From NCBI GenBank assembly GCA_934645275.1, contig CAKUDW010000021.1, positions 1 to 15,633 of the forward strand: a DNA stretch of 15,633 nucleotides. The letters are read 5' to 3'. The notes beneath the pieces are model-generated. The model made no database searches, was not told the origin of the DNA, and saw only the letters and a list, made by a program, of their open reading frames with translations. Positions 1 to 7,715 of the stretch are shown here, in pieces. Every line of letters begins with the position of its first letter. Positions within the stretch are counted from its first letter, which is position 1. A program made the translations under genes and the position numbers. The DNA is from an uncultured Clostridia bacterium (GTDB lineage: Bacteria; Bacillota_A; Clostridia; Christensenellales; Aristaeellaceae).

Positions 1-953
1 TGGGAAACGACGGTGCCCAGGTCGATGCCGCCCACGCAGTCGAACACGCCCTCTTCGGGATGCTTGACTTCCTTGTCGAAGGTCTCGCCTTCGAGCAGGC
101 CCTCGATAACCGGCACAACGAAGTCGGCATACAGGGGCGTGCATTCGATGGTGGCGTTCATTTCGCCCGCAACGATGGATTCGAAGGCAGCCTTAACGGA
201 GTCGCAGCCCACGATGATGATATCCTTGCCTGGAACCAGACCGGCGGCCTTGATGGCGTCGATCGCGCCCAGCGCCATATCGTCGTTCTGAGCGATCAGC
301 ACGTCGATCTTATCCACGGACTTCAGCCAGCTCTCCATCAGAGCCTGACCTTCAGCGCGGGTGAAGTTGCCGGTGTTCTGCGCGACAACCTTCATGTTCG
401 GATAGTCGGCCATGGCGGCCTCGTTGCCCTCGGTACGGCCAACCTGCGCGGAAGCGCCGGTGGTGCCTTCCATGATGGCCACGTTAATTTCTTCTTCGCC
501 GCGGCCCAGGGTCTTCAGATATTCGCCGGCCCAGGCAACCTGACGGCGGCCTTCTTCAACGAAGTCTCCGCCGAAAGCAGCGACATAGTCGATCTTGTCC
601 GCGCAGTCGGGCATGCGGTCGATCAGGATCAGCGGGATTTCAGCCTCGTTGACCTCGGCCAGAACCTCGTCCCAACCGGTGGAAACCACGCCGGTGAAGA
701 GGATCACGTCAACGCCCTGAGTGATGAAGTTGCGCAGGGCCTTAATCTGGTTTTCCTGCTTCTGCTGAGCGTCGTCATAGATCAGCTCCCAGCCTTCATG
801 GTTCTTAATGGCATTGCAGAGGTTGTCGGTGTTCGCGGTGCGCCAGTCGGATTCCTGACCGATCTGGGAGAAAGCGATCTTCGCAGCGGACGCGCTGGCG
901 GCAACGCTCAGCACCAGAACCAAGGCCAGTACGAGAACCAACAGTTTCTTCAT
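1..953 (-). CDS. ytfQ: YtfQ-like sugar ABC transporter substrate-binding protein (3' end off the window)
   Basis: This is an extracytoplasmic sugar-binding protein of the ribose/galactofuranose (periplasmic-binding-protein type 1) family that would feed a sugar ABC importer. About 317 residues are visible with no stop, so only a short C-terminal tail is likely missing. Residues 1-24 are a hydrophobic signal peptide. The mature part opens with FSQIGQESDWR (28-38), followed by DAQQKQENQIKALRNF, STGWDEVL, DRM and NDDMALGAI, all matching the pattern of E. coli YtfQ, a known galactofuranose binder. The start at 953 follows AAGGAGGG (968-961) with 7 nt spacing; an in-frame ATG at 971 was refused because that Shine-Dalgarno lies downstream of it. 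The usual lipobox cysteine is absent: residue 20 is Ser (AGC). The gene lies downstream of the sensor-kinase-regulator genes on the same strand, which suggests that they control it. The exact sugar is inferred, not shown. Confidence 0.9.
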   Translation of the reverse strand, partial: MKKLLVLVLALVLVLSVAASASAAKIAFSQIGQESDWRTANTDNLCNAIKNHEGWELIYDDAQQKQENQIKALRNFITQGVDVILFTGVVSTGWDEVLAEVNEAEIPLILIDRMPDCADKIDYVAAFGGDFVEEGRRQVAWAGEYLKTLGRGEEEINVAIMEGTTGASAQVGRTEGNEAAMADYPNMKVVAQNTGNFTRAEGQALMESWLKSVDKIDVLIAQNDDMALGAIDAIKAAGLVPGKDIIIVGCDSVKAAFESIVAGEMNATIECTPLYADFVVPVIEGLLEGETFDKEVKHPEEGVFDCVGGIDLGTVVS

Positions 954-960
954 GGATAAA

Positions 961-968
961 CCCTCCTT
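961..968 (-). promoter_or_regulatory. Ribosome binding site and leader hairpin of the ytfQ-like gene
   Basis: AAGGAGGG ends 7 nt before the ATG and fixes the start. Just upstream, at 975-988, is a perfect 5-bp stem, CGGGC and GCCCG around a 4-nt loop. It would fall within the first few nucleotides of the transcript if the promoter at 998-1026 is used. A 5'-terminal stem of this kind often protects mRNA; that role is inferred. Confidence 0.7.
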
Positions 969-997
969 CATTTTCGGGCGTTTGCCCGTCTACATAC

Positions 998-1026
998 ATT
1001 ATACGGGGTTTATCCTTAAACATGAA
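998..1026 (-). promoter_or_regulatory. Promoter of the ytfQ-like gene
   Basis: A perfect -10 box TATAAT lies at 1003-998. A weak -35 TTCATG lies at 1026-1021 with 17 bp between them. A good -10 with a poor -35 is the usual look of a promoter needing an activator, which fits the response regulator gene just upstream. The predicted start of transcription is near 991. Confidence 0.65.
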
Positions 1027-1051
1027 TAAATAAATTTCTCTGTTTTGTTGG

Positions 1052-1120
1052 CAATTTACGGTTTTTCCGGGCGCAGTGTGCAAAATATTATGGGTGCAGT
1101 TGATTATTTTCCGGTAAATG
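1052..1120. promoter_or_regulatory. Possible binding region for the YesN-type regulator
   Basis: Upstream of the -35, the octamer TTTTCCGG occurs twice in the same direction (1063-1070 and 1107-1114), 44 bp apart, which is about four helical turns. CCGGTAAA (1111-1118) is also partly mirrored by TTTACGG (1055-1061). AraC-family activators bind repeats upstream of the -35 of their targets. This region is the only sizeable non-coding DNA between the regulator gene and the transporter gene. Assignment is inference from position and repeats only. Confidence 0.35.
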
Positions 1121-1124
1121 TTTA

Positions 1125-2729
1125 TTATTTTCTCTCGCTGGAAACGCCGATCTTCTCATCCTTGCGATAGTCGCGCGGCGAAAGGCCGGTGTTCTTTTTA
1201 AAGAGATAGCTGAAGTAATGCGGATCATTGTAGCCCACGGCGTAGGCCACGTCGGCCGTGCGCATCGCGGTATCCGCCAGCAGCTCGCGCGCATGCTGGA
1301 TGCGCACGCCGGTGAGGTATTCCGTGAACGTCACGCCCATTTCCTGCGAAAATACGGTACAGAAATGGTTATTGGAAAGCGCCACATGCGCGGCGACGTC
1401 GTGCAGCGTGAGGTTCGAATCGCTGTATTTCTCATCGATGAAAGCGCGCGCTTTGCGCAGCACGCCCCCGTAGCGCGCCGAGCCCTGCATATCCCTGAAG
1501 GTGATGGCCCGCTGAAGCATGTCGCGGCACAGGGGCAGTACCTCGTCTACACTCACCATCGAATTCTGTGCGCGCGCCGCGCCGGGAATCACTTCGTGCG
1601 GGTCCCCGCCGCTCTCGCTGACAATGCGAAAAGCCGCCAACATCATTTCCACGAAGAAGTAGTTTGCCATCATCACCGACTGCGCGGCCGCCCAGCCAAG
1701 TCCGTTGGCATAGTTTTGCAGAATTCTGTCCACATCACCCGCCGTAGCATACTTCAACTGCTCGGCAAGGGGCGCCGCGTCCATATCCGCAATGGAAATA
1801 GGCGCGTCGCCTATGATATCCTGCCAGCCCATGATGCGGCGCTGGCCATCGCCGCCTGCGCCGGCCGTCATGCGCTCGATAATGCTGCGCGCGTCCTCCA
1901 GCGAACGCGGGATATCCTTGAGCGCCTCCACATCCGTACCAATGGCCACCAGCAGCTTCACATTGGCGCTGCGCTCAACATCGTACTGCGCAGCCTGCGC
2001 CAGTCCATAGGCACGCTCCTCCAAATCGGAAGCGCTATCGCCCATTACCAGGAAAGAAAAGCCGCCGTAGCCGCGGCATACGAGCGCCGCGCCGCCGCTG
2101 CCGTCCGCCAGGCGCTCAAGCACGCTCTGGGCAGCGAACATGGCCTCTTCAGAATCCGGTTCGGGCGACGGTGCCAGCAACATCACCAGATAGCGCTTGG
2201 CCAGCAGGTTCAGCTGCAACGAACGTGCGCTCTTTAAGATGCGGTCGCCGTTCGCGCCGCCATAGAGCTCGGTCAGCAGTTTTTCCTTCAAATAACGGCT
2301 GGACGAGGCCACCTGCTCGCGGTAGGCGTTCAGATTCGCCTGTTGGCGCTTGTCCTCACGGATGCGCTCGGCAATGCGCTCCAGCACGGCCAGCAGCTCC
2401 TGTCCGCTCACCGGCTTGAGCAGATACTCCTTCACGCCAAGCGAGATCGCCTCGCGGGCGTAGGCGAAGTCGTCGTAGCCACTGAGGATCACGATGTATA
2501 TCCACGGCATGCTGCGCGCCACCCGGCGGCATAGCTCCAATCCGTCCATAAACGGCATGCGGATGTCGGTAATCAGAATATCGGGCTTCACATCCTGAAG
2601 CATGCTCAGCGCGATTTCGCCGTCCGGCGCTTCGCCTGCGAGCACGAATTCCGTCTCATCCCACGGAAAATTGGAACGCACGCCCTCGCGCACCACGATT
2701 TCATCGTCCACCACAAAAACCTTATACAT
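1125..2729 (-). CDS. YesN-type response regulator with AraC-family DNA-binding domain
   Basis: This 534-residue cytoplasmic regulator should be phosphorylated by the kinase encoded directly upstream and then activate sugar-uptake genes. The N-terminal receiver domain (about 1-120) has the acidic pair D8-D9, the phospho-acceptor D55 in ITDIRMP, and K105 in LLKP. A long middle region (about 130-420) has no motif I can name, as is usual for YesN proteins. The C-terminal part (about 430-525) is an AraC-type double helix-turn-helix, with DVAAHVALSNNHFCTVFS and DVAYAVGYNDPHYFSYLFKK as its two recognisable halves. The start follows GGAGCG and lies only 3 nt after the kinase stop codon, so the two are translated together. 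The likely target is the promoter at 998-1026, just past its own 3' end. The family assignment is firm; the target is inferred. Confidence 0.93.
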   Translation of the reverse strand: MYKVFVVDDEIVVREGVRSNFPWDETEFVLAGEAPDGEIALSMLQDVKPDILITDIRMPFMDGLELCRRVARSMPWIYIVILSGYDDFAYAREAISLGVKEYLLKPVSGQELLAVLERIAERIREDKRQQANLNAYREQVASSSRYLKEKLLTELYGGANGDRILKSARSLQLNLLAKRYLVMLLAPSPEPDSEEAMFAAQSVLERLADGSGGAALVCRGYGGFSFLVMGDSASDLEERAYGLAQAAQYDVERSANVKLLVAIGTDVEALKDIPRSLEDARSIIERMTAGAGGDGQRRIMGWQDIIGDAPISIADMDAAPLAEQLKYATAGDVDRILQNYANGLGWAAAQSVMMANYFFVEMMLAAFRIVSESGGDPHEVIPGAARAQNSMVSVDEVLPLCRDMLQRAITFRDMQGSARYGGVLRKARAFIDEKYSDSNLTLHDVAAHVALSNNHFCTVFSQEMGVTFTEYLTGVRIQHARELLADTAMRTADVAYAVGYNDPHYFSYLFKKNTGLSPRDYRKDEKIGVSSERK

Positions 2730-2732
2730 CTA

Positions 2733-4181
2733 TTATTCGCTCCTTGCGGGCACCTTCAGCGTAACCCGCGTCCCTGTCTGTTCGTCGCTGCTGATCCACA
2801 CACCCTGCGGCTGGTTATAATAGAGCTGTATGCGCTTGTTCACGTTGTACAGGCCGTAACCGGGACTCATGCCCGCGCCCGCGCTCAGTCCGGCGCGCAC
2901 CTGGGCGAGCCGTTCGGCCGTCATACCTGCGCCGTTATCCTCCACGGTCAGCATCAGCCATGCGCCCTCCGCGCGCCCGGACACGCGAATCATTCCGCGT
3001 CCGCGTCGATGCTTGATGCCGTGGTAAATGGCGTTTTCCACCAGCGGCTGAAGCAGCAGTTTCAGTACCCGCGCTCCACAGATTTCTTCCGGAATATCGA
3101 TCTCGTAATCCAATATGTCGCGGTAGCGTATTTTCTGGATCGTCAGATAGCCGGTCAAGTGCTTAATTTCCTCCGAAAGCGGTATGAAATCCTTGCCCTG
3201 TGAAAGCGAAATTCGGAAAAAATCTGAAAGCGCGCGCGTGATGTGAATCACCTCGCGCGTTTGCCCAGCCTCAGCCAGCCATACGATTGCGTCCAGCGTG
3301 TTGTATAAAAAATGCGGATTAATCTGCGCCTGAAGCGCGCGCAGCTCACTCTTTTTCAGGTTTTCCTGTTCGCGCCGGTTTTCATCGATCAGCCCCTGAA
3401 GGCGGCTCGCCATGGCGTTGAGCGACTGCGTAAGTTCGTGCAGTTCGGTTACGCGCGTTTCCGGCGCACGGGCCTGCAAATCGCCGCCCGCCAGCGCACC
3501 GGCGAATCTTTCCAAACGCGCGATGGGCTTGTGGATCGCGCGCGACAGCGAGCGCTGCGCCAGTATAGAAAACAGCAGCGTAACCAGCAGCAGCCCTGCC
3601 AGAAGCGCCACCACATATTTCAGCGTAACCTGTAGCCGCCTGGAAACCTGCGCCGCCGTGCTGATTTCCGCATCCGCGTACTCATCCAGCATGTCCGCCA
3701 CCAGCACGGACACGTTGCGAACCTCCTCCAGCAGTGCCTCGCTTTCGGCGATGGGCTGCTCCGTGCGTATCATTTCGCCCATGCGGTCGATATAGGTCAC
3801 GAGCGTATCCATCGTGCGCCGCGCCACGATCAGCGATTTCAGATTTGCCGGATCAGCGGACGCCTCCAGCGCATCGATTTCCCGGTTCACATGATCGATC
3901 ATTTCATATTGCGCCGCGCCGTCGAAGCTCTTGTGCCCCGCCACCACATACCACATCTCGTCGCCGATCTGGGTCTGCACCAGCGGCGTGAGCGAGGACA
4001 CACGCTCCACCCGGCCGATGACCGACGAATACGCGCGAGCATAATGTACCATCATGCCCATGCTTACCAGTGCGGGAATCAACAATAACGAAATCAGAAT
4101 TACAAATGAAGTTTTCAGGCGAGCAGAAATGCTCTCGCCACCGCCCAGGCGCGCAAACAGCCTGTCCAATGCCCCGGACAT
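2733..4181 (-). CDS. YesM-type sensor histidine kinase
   Basis: This 482-residue membrane sensor kinase has a transmembrane helix at about 24-45, an extracellular helical region of about 140 residues, a second helix at about 188-207, a HAMP linker (about 208-262), a His_kinase domain with the phospho-accepting H290 in QINPHFLYNTLD, and an HATPase domain with LVENAIYHGI (380-389), DNGAGM (415-420) and GYGLYNV (441-447). The reading frame is open further, to an ATG at 4226, but I chose 4181: it has AGGGGG at 4197-4192, 10 nt upstream, and lies 4 nt after the stop of the preceding lipoprotein gene, whereas the longer form would overlap that gene by about 40 nt and add a charged tail. The extracellular part has no known ligand-binding fold that I can see, which suits a kinase that reads a separate binding protein. 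The partner regulator starts 3 nt downstream. Confidence 0.92.
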   Translation of the reverse strand: MSGALDRLFARLGGGESISARLKTSFVILISLLLIPALVSMGMMVHYARAYSSVIGRVERVSSLTPLVQTQIGDEMWYVVAGHKSFDGAAQYEMIDHVNREIDALEASADPANLKSLIVARRTMDTLVTYIDRMGEMIRTEQPIAESEALLEEVRNVSVLVADMLDEYADAEISTAAQVSRRLQVTLKYVVALLAGLLLVTLLFSILAQRSLSRAIHKPIARLERFAGALAGGDLQARAPETRVTELHELTQSLNAMASRLQGLIDENRREQENLKKSELRALQAQINPHFLYNTLDAIVWLAEAGQTREVIHITRALSDFFRISLSQGKDFIPLSEEIKHLTGYLTIQKIRYRDILDYEIDIPEEICGARVLKLLLQPLVENAIYHGIKHRRGRGMIRVSGRAEGAWLMLTVEDNGAGMTAERLAQVRAGLSAGAGMSPGYGLYNVNKRIQLYYNQPQGVWISSDEQTGTRVTLKVPARSE

Positions 4182-4185
4182 GAGA

Positions 4186-5169
4186 TCAATACCCCCTCGG
4201 CGGAATATCCTGAAGGTCGGCGTCAAATTCCGTAAACACCGCTTCCTCCGAATAGGTACACCGGTCGATTTTCTCGCCTGCGGCCAGTTTTTTCGCCAAC
4301 GCCATCACATCGTCGCCGATGGTTGGCTTGCATTCGATCACGCAATTCACCCGGCCAGCCTTCAGCAAATCTACTGCTTCCTGCTGCCCGTCTACCGTGA
4401 TGATGACGATATCGCGGCCCGGTTCAATGCCCGCATCCTCCATGGCGGAGATCGCGCCGAGGGTCATCGCGTCGTTATGGGAATAGAGTACGTCGATCTT
4501 CTCGTGCCGTTCCAGCAGCAGCTTCATGCATTCGCGGCCCTTCGTGCGCAGAAAATCACCCGATACGCTGTCGATCAGTTTCAGGTTATCGTGTCCGGCG
4601 ATGGTATCTCGAAAACCCTGCGCGCGCTGAAGCATGGGGGTAGAGTCGATCGTGCCTGAAAGCTCCACGATGTTCACATTCTGACGATCCGCCATCTTCT
4701 TCAGCAGGAATTCGCCCGCGCTCACGCCTTCCTGATAGAAATCCGAGCCCACGAAGCCCGCCCAAAGGCTGTCGTCCTCAGTGGAAATCATGCGGTCGGT
4801 GGTGATGACGGGAATGCCCGCGTCCTTCGCCTCCTGAAGCACATTGTCCCAGCCTGTCTCGATGATCGGCGAAAAGGCGATCACGTCCACCTGGTAGGCG
4901 ATGAACGAGCGAATGGCCTTGATCTGCCGATCCTGCTTCTGCTCCGCGTTTTCATACATCAGCGTGACCCCGGCACGATCCGCTGCCGCCTTGATGGATT
5001 CAGTGTTCGCCAGCCGCCATGCGCTCTCCCAGCCGAGCTGGGAAAAGCCCAGCAACAGCGACGGCTCCGCCGCAGGCGCTTCAGCCTGTTCCACGGTTCT
5101 TGCGCCGCACCCCGCCAGCAGCAGGCACAGCAACAACAGCACCGCCAGCATTTCAAACCCGTGCCTCAT
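4186..5169 (-). CDS. YtfQ-like lipoprotein, probable sugar sensor of the kinase
   Basis: This is a 327-residue binding protein anchored to the outer face of the membrane. Residues 1-20 are a lipoprotein signal with lipobox LAGC and lipidated C21. The mature protein has the same family pattern as the transporter protein at 1-953: FSQLGWESAWR, NAEQKQDRQIKAIRSF, ETGWDNVL, DRMIS, SGDFLRTKG, HNDAMTLGAI, and it ends in PPRGY like many YtfQ homologues. It is first in a tight operon with the kinase (4 nt gap) and regulator and has no transporter genes beside it, so a sensing role is more likely than transport. Known precedent: XylFII with LytS and YesN for xylose in Clostridium. The start follows GGGAG at 5180-5176. 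A direct contact between lipoprotein and kinase is inferred. Confidence 0.88.
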   Translation of the reverse strand: MRHGFEMLAVLLLLCLLLAGCGARTVEQAEAPAAEPSLLLGFSQLGWESAWRLANTESIKAAADRAGVTLMYENAEQKQDRQIKAIRSFIAYQVDVIAFSPIIETGWDNVLQEAKDAGIPVITTDRMISTEDDSLWAGFVGSDFYQEGVSAGEFLLKKMADRQNVNIVELSGTIDSTPMLQRAQGFRDTIAGHDNLKLIDSVSGDFLRTKGRECMKLLLERHEKIDVLYSHNDAMTLGAISAMEDAGIEPGRDIVIITVDGQQEAVDLLKAGRVNCVIECKPTIGDDVMALAKKLAAGEKIDRCTYSEEAVFTEFDADLQDIPPRGY

Positions 5170-5241
5170 ACCTTGCTCCCACGCTTCCCCGTTCTTTTCG
5201 CGCGCATTCAGGCGCTTCTTTCGCTACTATTCGCGATGTGC

Positions 5242-5271
5242 TTGCAATCTTCCTGCCGGATGCGGTATAAT
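5242..5271 (+). promoter_or_regulatory. Promoter of the PHP phosphatase-floA operon
   Basis: TTGCAA (5242-5247) and TATAAT (5266-5271) are separated by 18 bp, placing the start of transcription about 28 nt before the gene. On the other strand, TATTAT (5272-5267) overlaps the same -10 and could serve the divergent lipoprotein-kinase-regulator operon, but its -35 is poor (TTTCCT, 16 bp away), so I do not call it separately. Confidence 0.65.
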
Positions 5272-5305
5272 AGCTGTGAAATTGTGAAAGGAAATCCGAA
5301 CACTT

Positions 5306-6127
5306 ATGAAGCTTCGCGCCAATGCGCATACGCACACCACCTTCTGCGACGGCAAAAACAGCGTGGAGGAAATGACGCTGGCCGCCATTGAGCGCGGCTT
5401 TGTCGCCCTAGGCTTTTCCATGCACGGCTGGACGCCCTATGAAACCACGCCCAATCTCTCGCTCGAGCGCGAAGCGCTCTATCGCGCGGAAGTACGGCGC
5501 GTGCGGGAAAAATACGCCGGACAGATTGAAATCATCCTCGGCGCGGAGCGCGACGCGGGTTATGCGCGCGACTTTTCCGAATATGAATATCTGATCGATT
5601 CCACGCACTGGCTGTTCGTAAACGGGCGCGGACTGAATGTAGATATGAGCGCGGATGTGATGCGGCAAAACGTCGATGAAGTGTTTGGAGGCGACTATTA
5701 CGCCTACTGCCGCGCCTATTTCGAGGCCGAGGCAGCACTGGCGCGCCGCAGCGACGCGCTGTTTCTGGGCCACATCGATCTAGTGCGCAAGTTCAACGCT
5801 GGAAATCGCTACTTTGACGAAAGCGACCCGCGCTATCTGGAGCCCGCGCTGGCATGCACGGAAATTGCGGCGCGACGCGGCCTGCCGGTGGAAATGAACA
5901 CCGGCGCAATCAGCCGCGGCTATCGCAGCGACCCCTACCCTGCTATGCCGCTGCTGCGGCGCATTCGCGAATGCGGGGGTGAGATCATCATCAATAGCGA
6001 TGCGCACAGCGCCCCTGCATTGGATACGGGCTTTGATCTCTGCCTTGCTCTGGCACGGCAGGCGGGCTTTGACCACGTGCTCACGCTGCGCGCCAACGGA
6101 CTTGAAGAAACGGGTATTCTGGAATAA
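5306..6127 (+). CDS. PHP-domain phosphatase, histidinol-phosphatase (HisJ/HisK) type
   Basis: This is a 273-residue cytoplasmic metal-dependent phosphoesterase. Its likely reaction is removal of phosphate from L-histidinol phosphate, the eighth step of histidine synthesis. PHP metal-binding residues are visible in order: HTHTTFCDG (H8, H10, D15), SMHGW (H40), GAERD (E81), STHWLF (H101), LGHIDLV (H156, D158), VEMNTG (E196) and NSDAH (D232, H234). The length fits HisJ/HisK proteins (about 260-290). AAGGAAA at 5288-5293 precedes the ATG. No other histidine gene is in the window, and the downstream partners are a flotillin and a small membrane protein, so another phosphate ester is possible. It is probably co-transcribed with floA, which begins 37 nt later with no terminator between; a 13-nt palindrome (6120-6132) covers the stop codon. 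Confidence 0.85.
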   Translation: MKLRANAHTHTTFCDGKNSVEEMTLAAIERGFVALGFSMHGWTPYETTPNLSLEREALYRAEVRRVREKYAGQIEIILGAERDAGYARDFSEYEYLIDSTHWLFVNGRGLNVDMSADVMRQNVDEVFGGDYYAYCRAYFEAEAALARRSDALFLGHIDLVRKFNAGNRYFDESDPRYLEPALACTEIAARRGLPVEMNTGAISRGYRSDPYPAMPLLRRIRECGGEIIINSDAHSAPALDTGFDLCLALARQAGFDHVLTLRANGLEETGILE

Positions 6128-6164
6128 TTCCAATAATATCATAAGCGAGGGGAGTTGTTAATCG

Positions 6165-7154
6165 ATGGGTATAATGGACATGGTTATGGTGGTCGTCATT
6201 CTGATTCTGGTAATTATCTTTTTCCGCTTTTTCCCAGTGGGACTGTGGATTTCGGCCGCTGCGTCGGGCGTACACATCAGCATCTTTTCAATGGTCGGCA
6301 TGCGCCTTCGCCGCATCAACCCCAGCAAGGTGGTACTGCCGATGATCAAGGCTACCAAGGCCGGACTGAGACTGAACATGAATGAACTGGAAGCGCATCT
6401 GCTGGCGGGCGGCAGCGTAGATCGCGTGGTCGACGCGCTGATCGCGGCGCAGAGCGCAAACATTTCACTGGAATTTGAACAGAGCCGCGCCATCGACTTG
6501 GCCGGTCGAAATGTGCTGGAAGCCGTGAAGATGTCGGTTAACCCGAAGGTGATCGAGACGCCGGTCGTAGCGGCCATCGCCAAGAACGGCATCGAACTGC
6601 GCGCGAAGGCCCGCGTGACCGTGCGCGCGAACATCGACCGCCTGGTGGGCGGCGCCGGCGAAGAAACGATCATCGCCCGCGTCGGCGAGGGCATCGTCAC
6701 CACCATCGGCTCGTCGCTGACCCACAGCGAAGTGTTGGAAAACCCGGATCGCATCAGTCAAACGGTGCTGAACAAGGGGCTGGACGCGGGGACCGCATTT
6801 GAAATTCTCTCGATCGACATCGCCGATGTGGACGTGGGCCGCAACGTAGGCGCGCAGCTGCAGATGGATCAGGCTGAGGCCGACCGTCGCATCGCGCAGG
6901 CAAAGGCCGAGGAGCGCCGCGCCATGGCCATCGCCCAAGAACAGGAAATGATTGCCACCGTGCAGGAAATGCGCGCGAAGGTGGTCGAGGCCGAGGCCGA
7001 GGTGCCGCGCGCCATGGCCGAAGCGCTGCGCAGCGGAAAGCTGGGCGTAATGGACTACTACCAGATGCAGAACGTAATTTCCGATACCCGCATGCGCGAC
7101 GCCATTGCCGGCCACGACAGCCCCGATAAGCCCGTTGGCGAAAAAAAGCAGTAA
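6165..7154 (+). CDS. floA: Flotillin-like protein FloA
   Basis: This is a 329-residue membrane scaffold protein. FloA oligomers form the functional membrane microdomains of Firmicutes, which gather signalling, secretion and envelope enzymes. A hydrophobic hairpin or helix lies at about 5-27, ending in [12 protein letters not shown], followed by the conserved flotillin region ([63 protein letters not shown]). The C-terminal third is a coiled coil rich in A, E and R (about 240-295), and the end, [19 protein letters not shown], is the typical FloA tail. Length matches Bacillus FloA (331). GAGGGGAG at 6147-6154 sets the start. In B. subtilis floA sits with an NfeD-like gene; here the upstream neighbour is a phosphatase and the downstream one is an unrelated-looking membrane protein. 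Confidence 0.95.
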   Translation: MGIMDMVMVVVILILVIIFFRFFPVGLWISAAASGVHISIFSMVGMRLRRINPSKVVLPMIKATKAGLRLNMNELEAHLLAGGSVDRVVDALIAAQSANISLEFEQSRAIDLAGRNVLEAVKMSVNPKVIETPVVAAIAKNGIELRAKARVTVRANIDRLVGGAGEETIIARVGEGIVTTIGSSLTHSEVLENPDRISQTVLNKGLDAGTAFEILSIDIADVDVGRNVGAQLQMDQAEADRRIAQAKAEERRAMAIAQEQEMIATVQEMRAKVVEAEAEVPRAMAEALRSGKLGVMDYYQMQNVISDTRMRDAIAGHDSPDKPVGEKKQ

Positions 7155-7187
7155 CGATGACCGCGTTCGAAAGGGAGTGAGCGCCGC

Positions 7188-7655
7188 ATGGAAATAATCT
7201 GGCTGGTGCTGATTCTGATCGGCATCGCCCTGCTCAGATCCTCCAATCAGAAGCGCCGCAATAGCGACGCCGCGCCGCGCGCCCCACGCCCCGCGCCCGT
7301 GGAAGACGAGCCGGAGTTGGCCGACGAGGACGAGCAGTTTGAAAAAGAATTTGGCCCCGAAAGCAGTCTCCTGCCATCCGAAGGCGACATTGAAGCCGCA
7401 GAAGCGTCGCAGCCGCCTGAGCCAGAGACCCAGGCTGGCGACACGCAACGCGAAAATACGCACAGCGACGAGGGCGAAAGCGACGCGGAGCACGCCGAGC
7501 ACCTGCGCAAGATCGCGCAGGCGGAAGCGCGTTGCCGGGCAGGCCGTGAGGCCGAGGCCGCACGCATTGCGCAAGATCGCCAACGCCTGCGCGACGCGAT
7601 CGTCATGCGCGAAGTTCTGGATAAGCCCGTAGCGCTGCGCGCGCGACGGCGGTAA
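7188..7655 (+). CDS. Small membrane-anchored acidic protein downstream of floA, function unknown
   Basis: This 155-residue protein has one N-terminal membrane helix (about 3-17, IIWLVLILIGIALL), then a basic stop-transfer stretch (NQKRRN), a long acidic, proline- and glutamate-rich linker that looks disordered (about 26-105), and a basic helical C-terminal part with repeated A, E and R residues (about 103-140). It ends in a compact segment, DAIVMREVLDKPVALRARRR. I do not recognise the family. The start is supported by AAGGGAG at 7171-7177. It begins 33 nt after floA with no terminator between and is followed directly by one, so it is probably the last gene of the floA operon. It has no NfeD or OB-fold features. 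A role as a membrane adaptor for FloA is inferred only from position and layout. Confidence 0.75.
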   Translation: MEIIWLVLILIGIALLRSSNQKRRNSDAAPRAPRPAPVEDEPELADEDEQFEKEFGPESSLLPSEGDIEAAEASQPPEPETQAGDTQRENTHSDEGESDAEHAEHLRKIAQAEARCRAGREAEAARIAQDRQRLRDAIVMREVLDKPVALRARRR

Positions 7656-7672
7656 AACCAAATAGCTTTCCA

Positions 7673-7709
7673 AGCCCGCCGTTCAGATTTGATCGGCGGG
7701 CTCTCTTTA
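7673..7709 (+). terminator. Intrinsic terminator of the phosphatase-floA operon
   Basis: A perfect 9-bp stem, AGCCCGCCG (7673-7681) and CGGCGGGCT (7694-7702), has a 12-nt loop and is followed by CTCTTT. It lies 18 nt after the last stop codon of the operon. Confidence 0.85.
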
Positions 7710-7715
7710 AATTAG

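Noticed and set aside
60..959. Long plus-strand open frame of 299 codons
   Set aside because: It is the antisense shadow of the ytfQ-like gene, which has a signal peptide, ribosome site and family motifs on the minus strand.
1218..2237. Plus-strand open frame of 339 codons opposite the response regulator
   Set aside because: His/Arg-rich product with no motif, wholly inside a well-supported receiver/AraC gene; a GC-rich antisense artefact.
4182..4226. Upstream ATG giving the kinase 15 extra residues
   Set aside because: It overlaps the lipoprotein gene by about 40 nt and lacks a ribosome site as good as the one before 4181.
6465..7673. Minus-strand open frame of 402 codons opposite floA and the next gene
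   Set aside because: It spans two supported genes, has no ribosome site, and its product is low-complexity His/Leu/Ala-rich.
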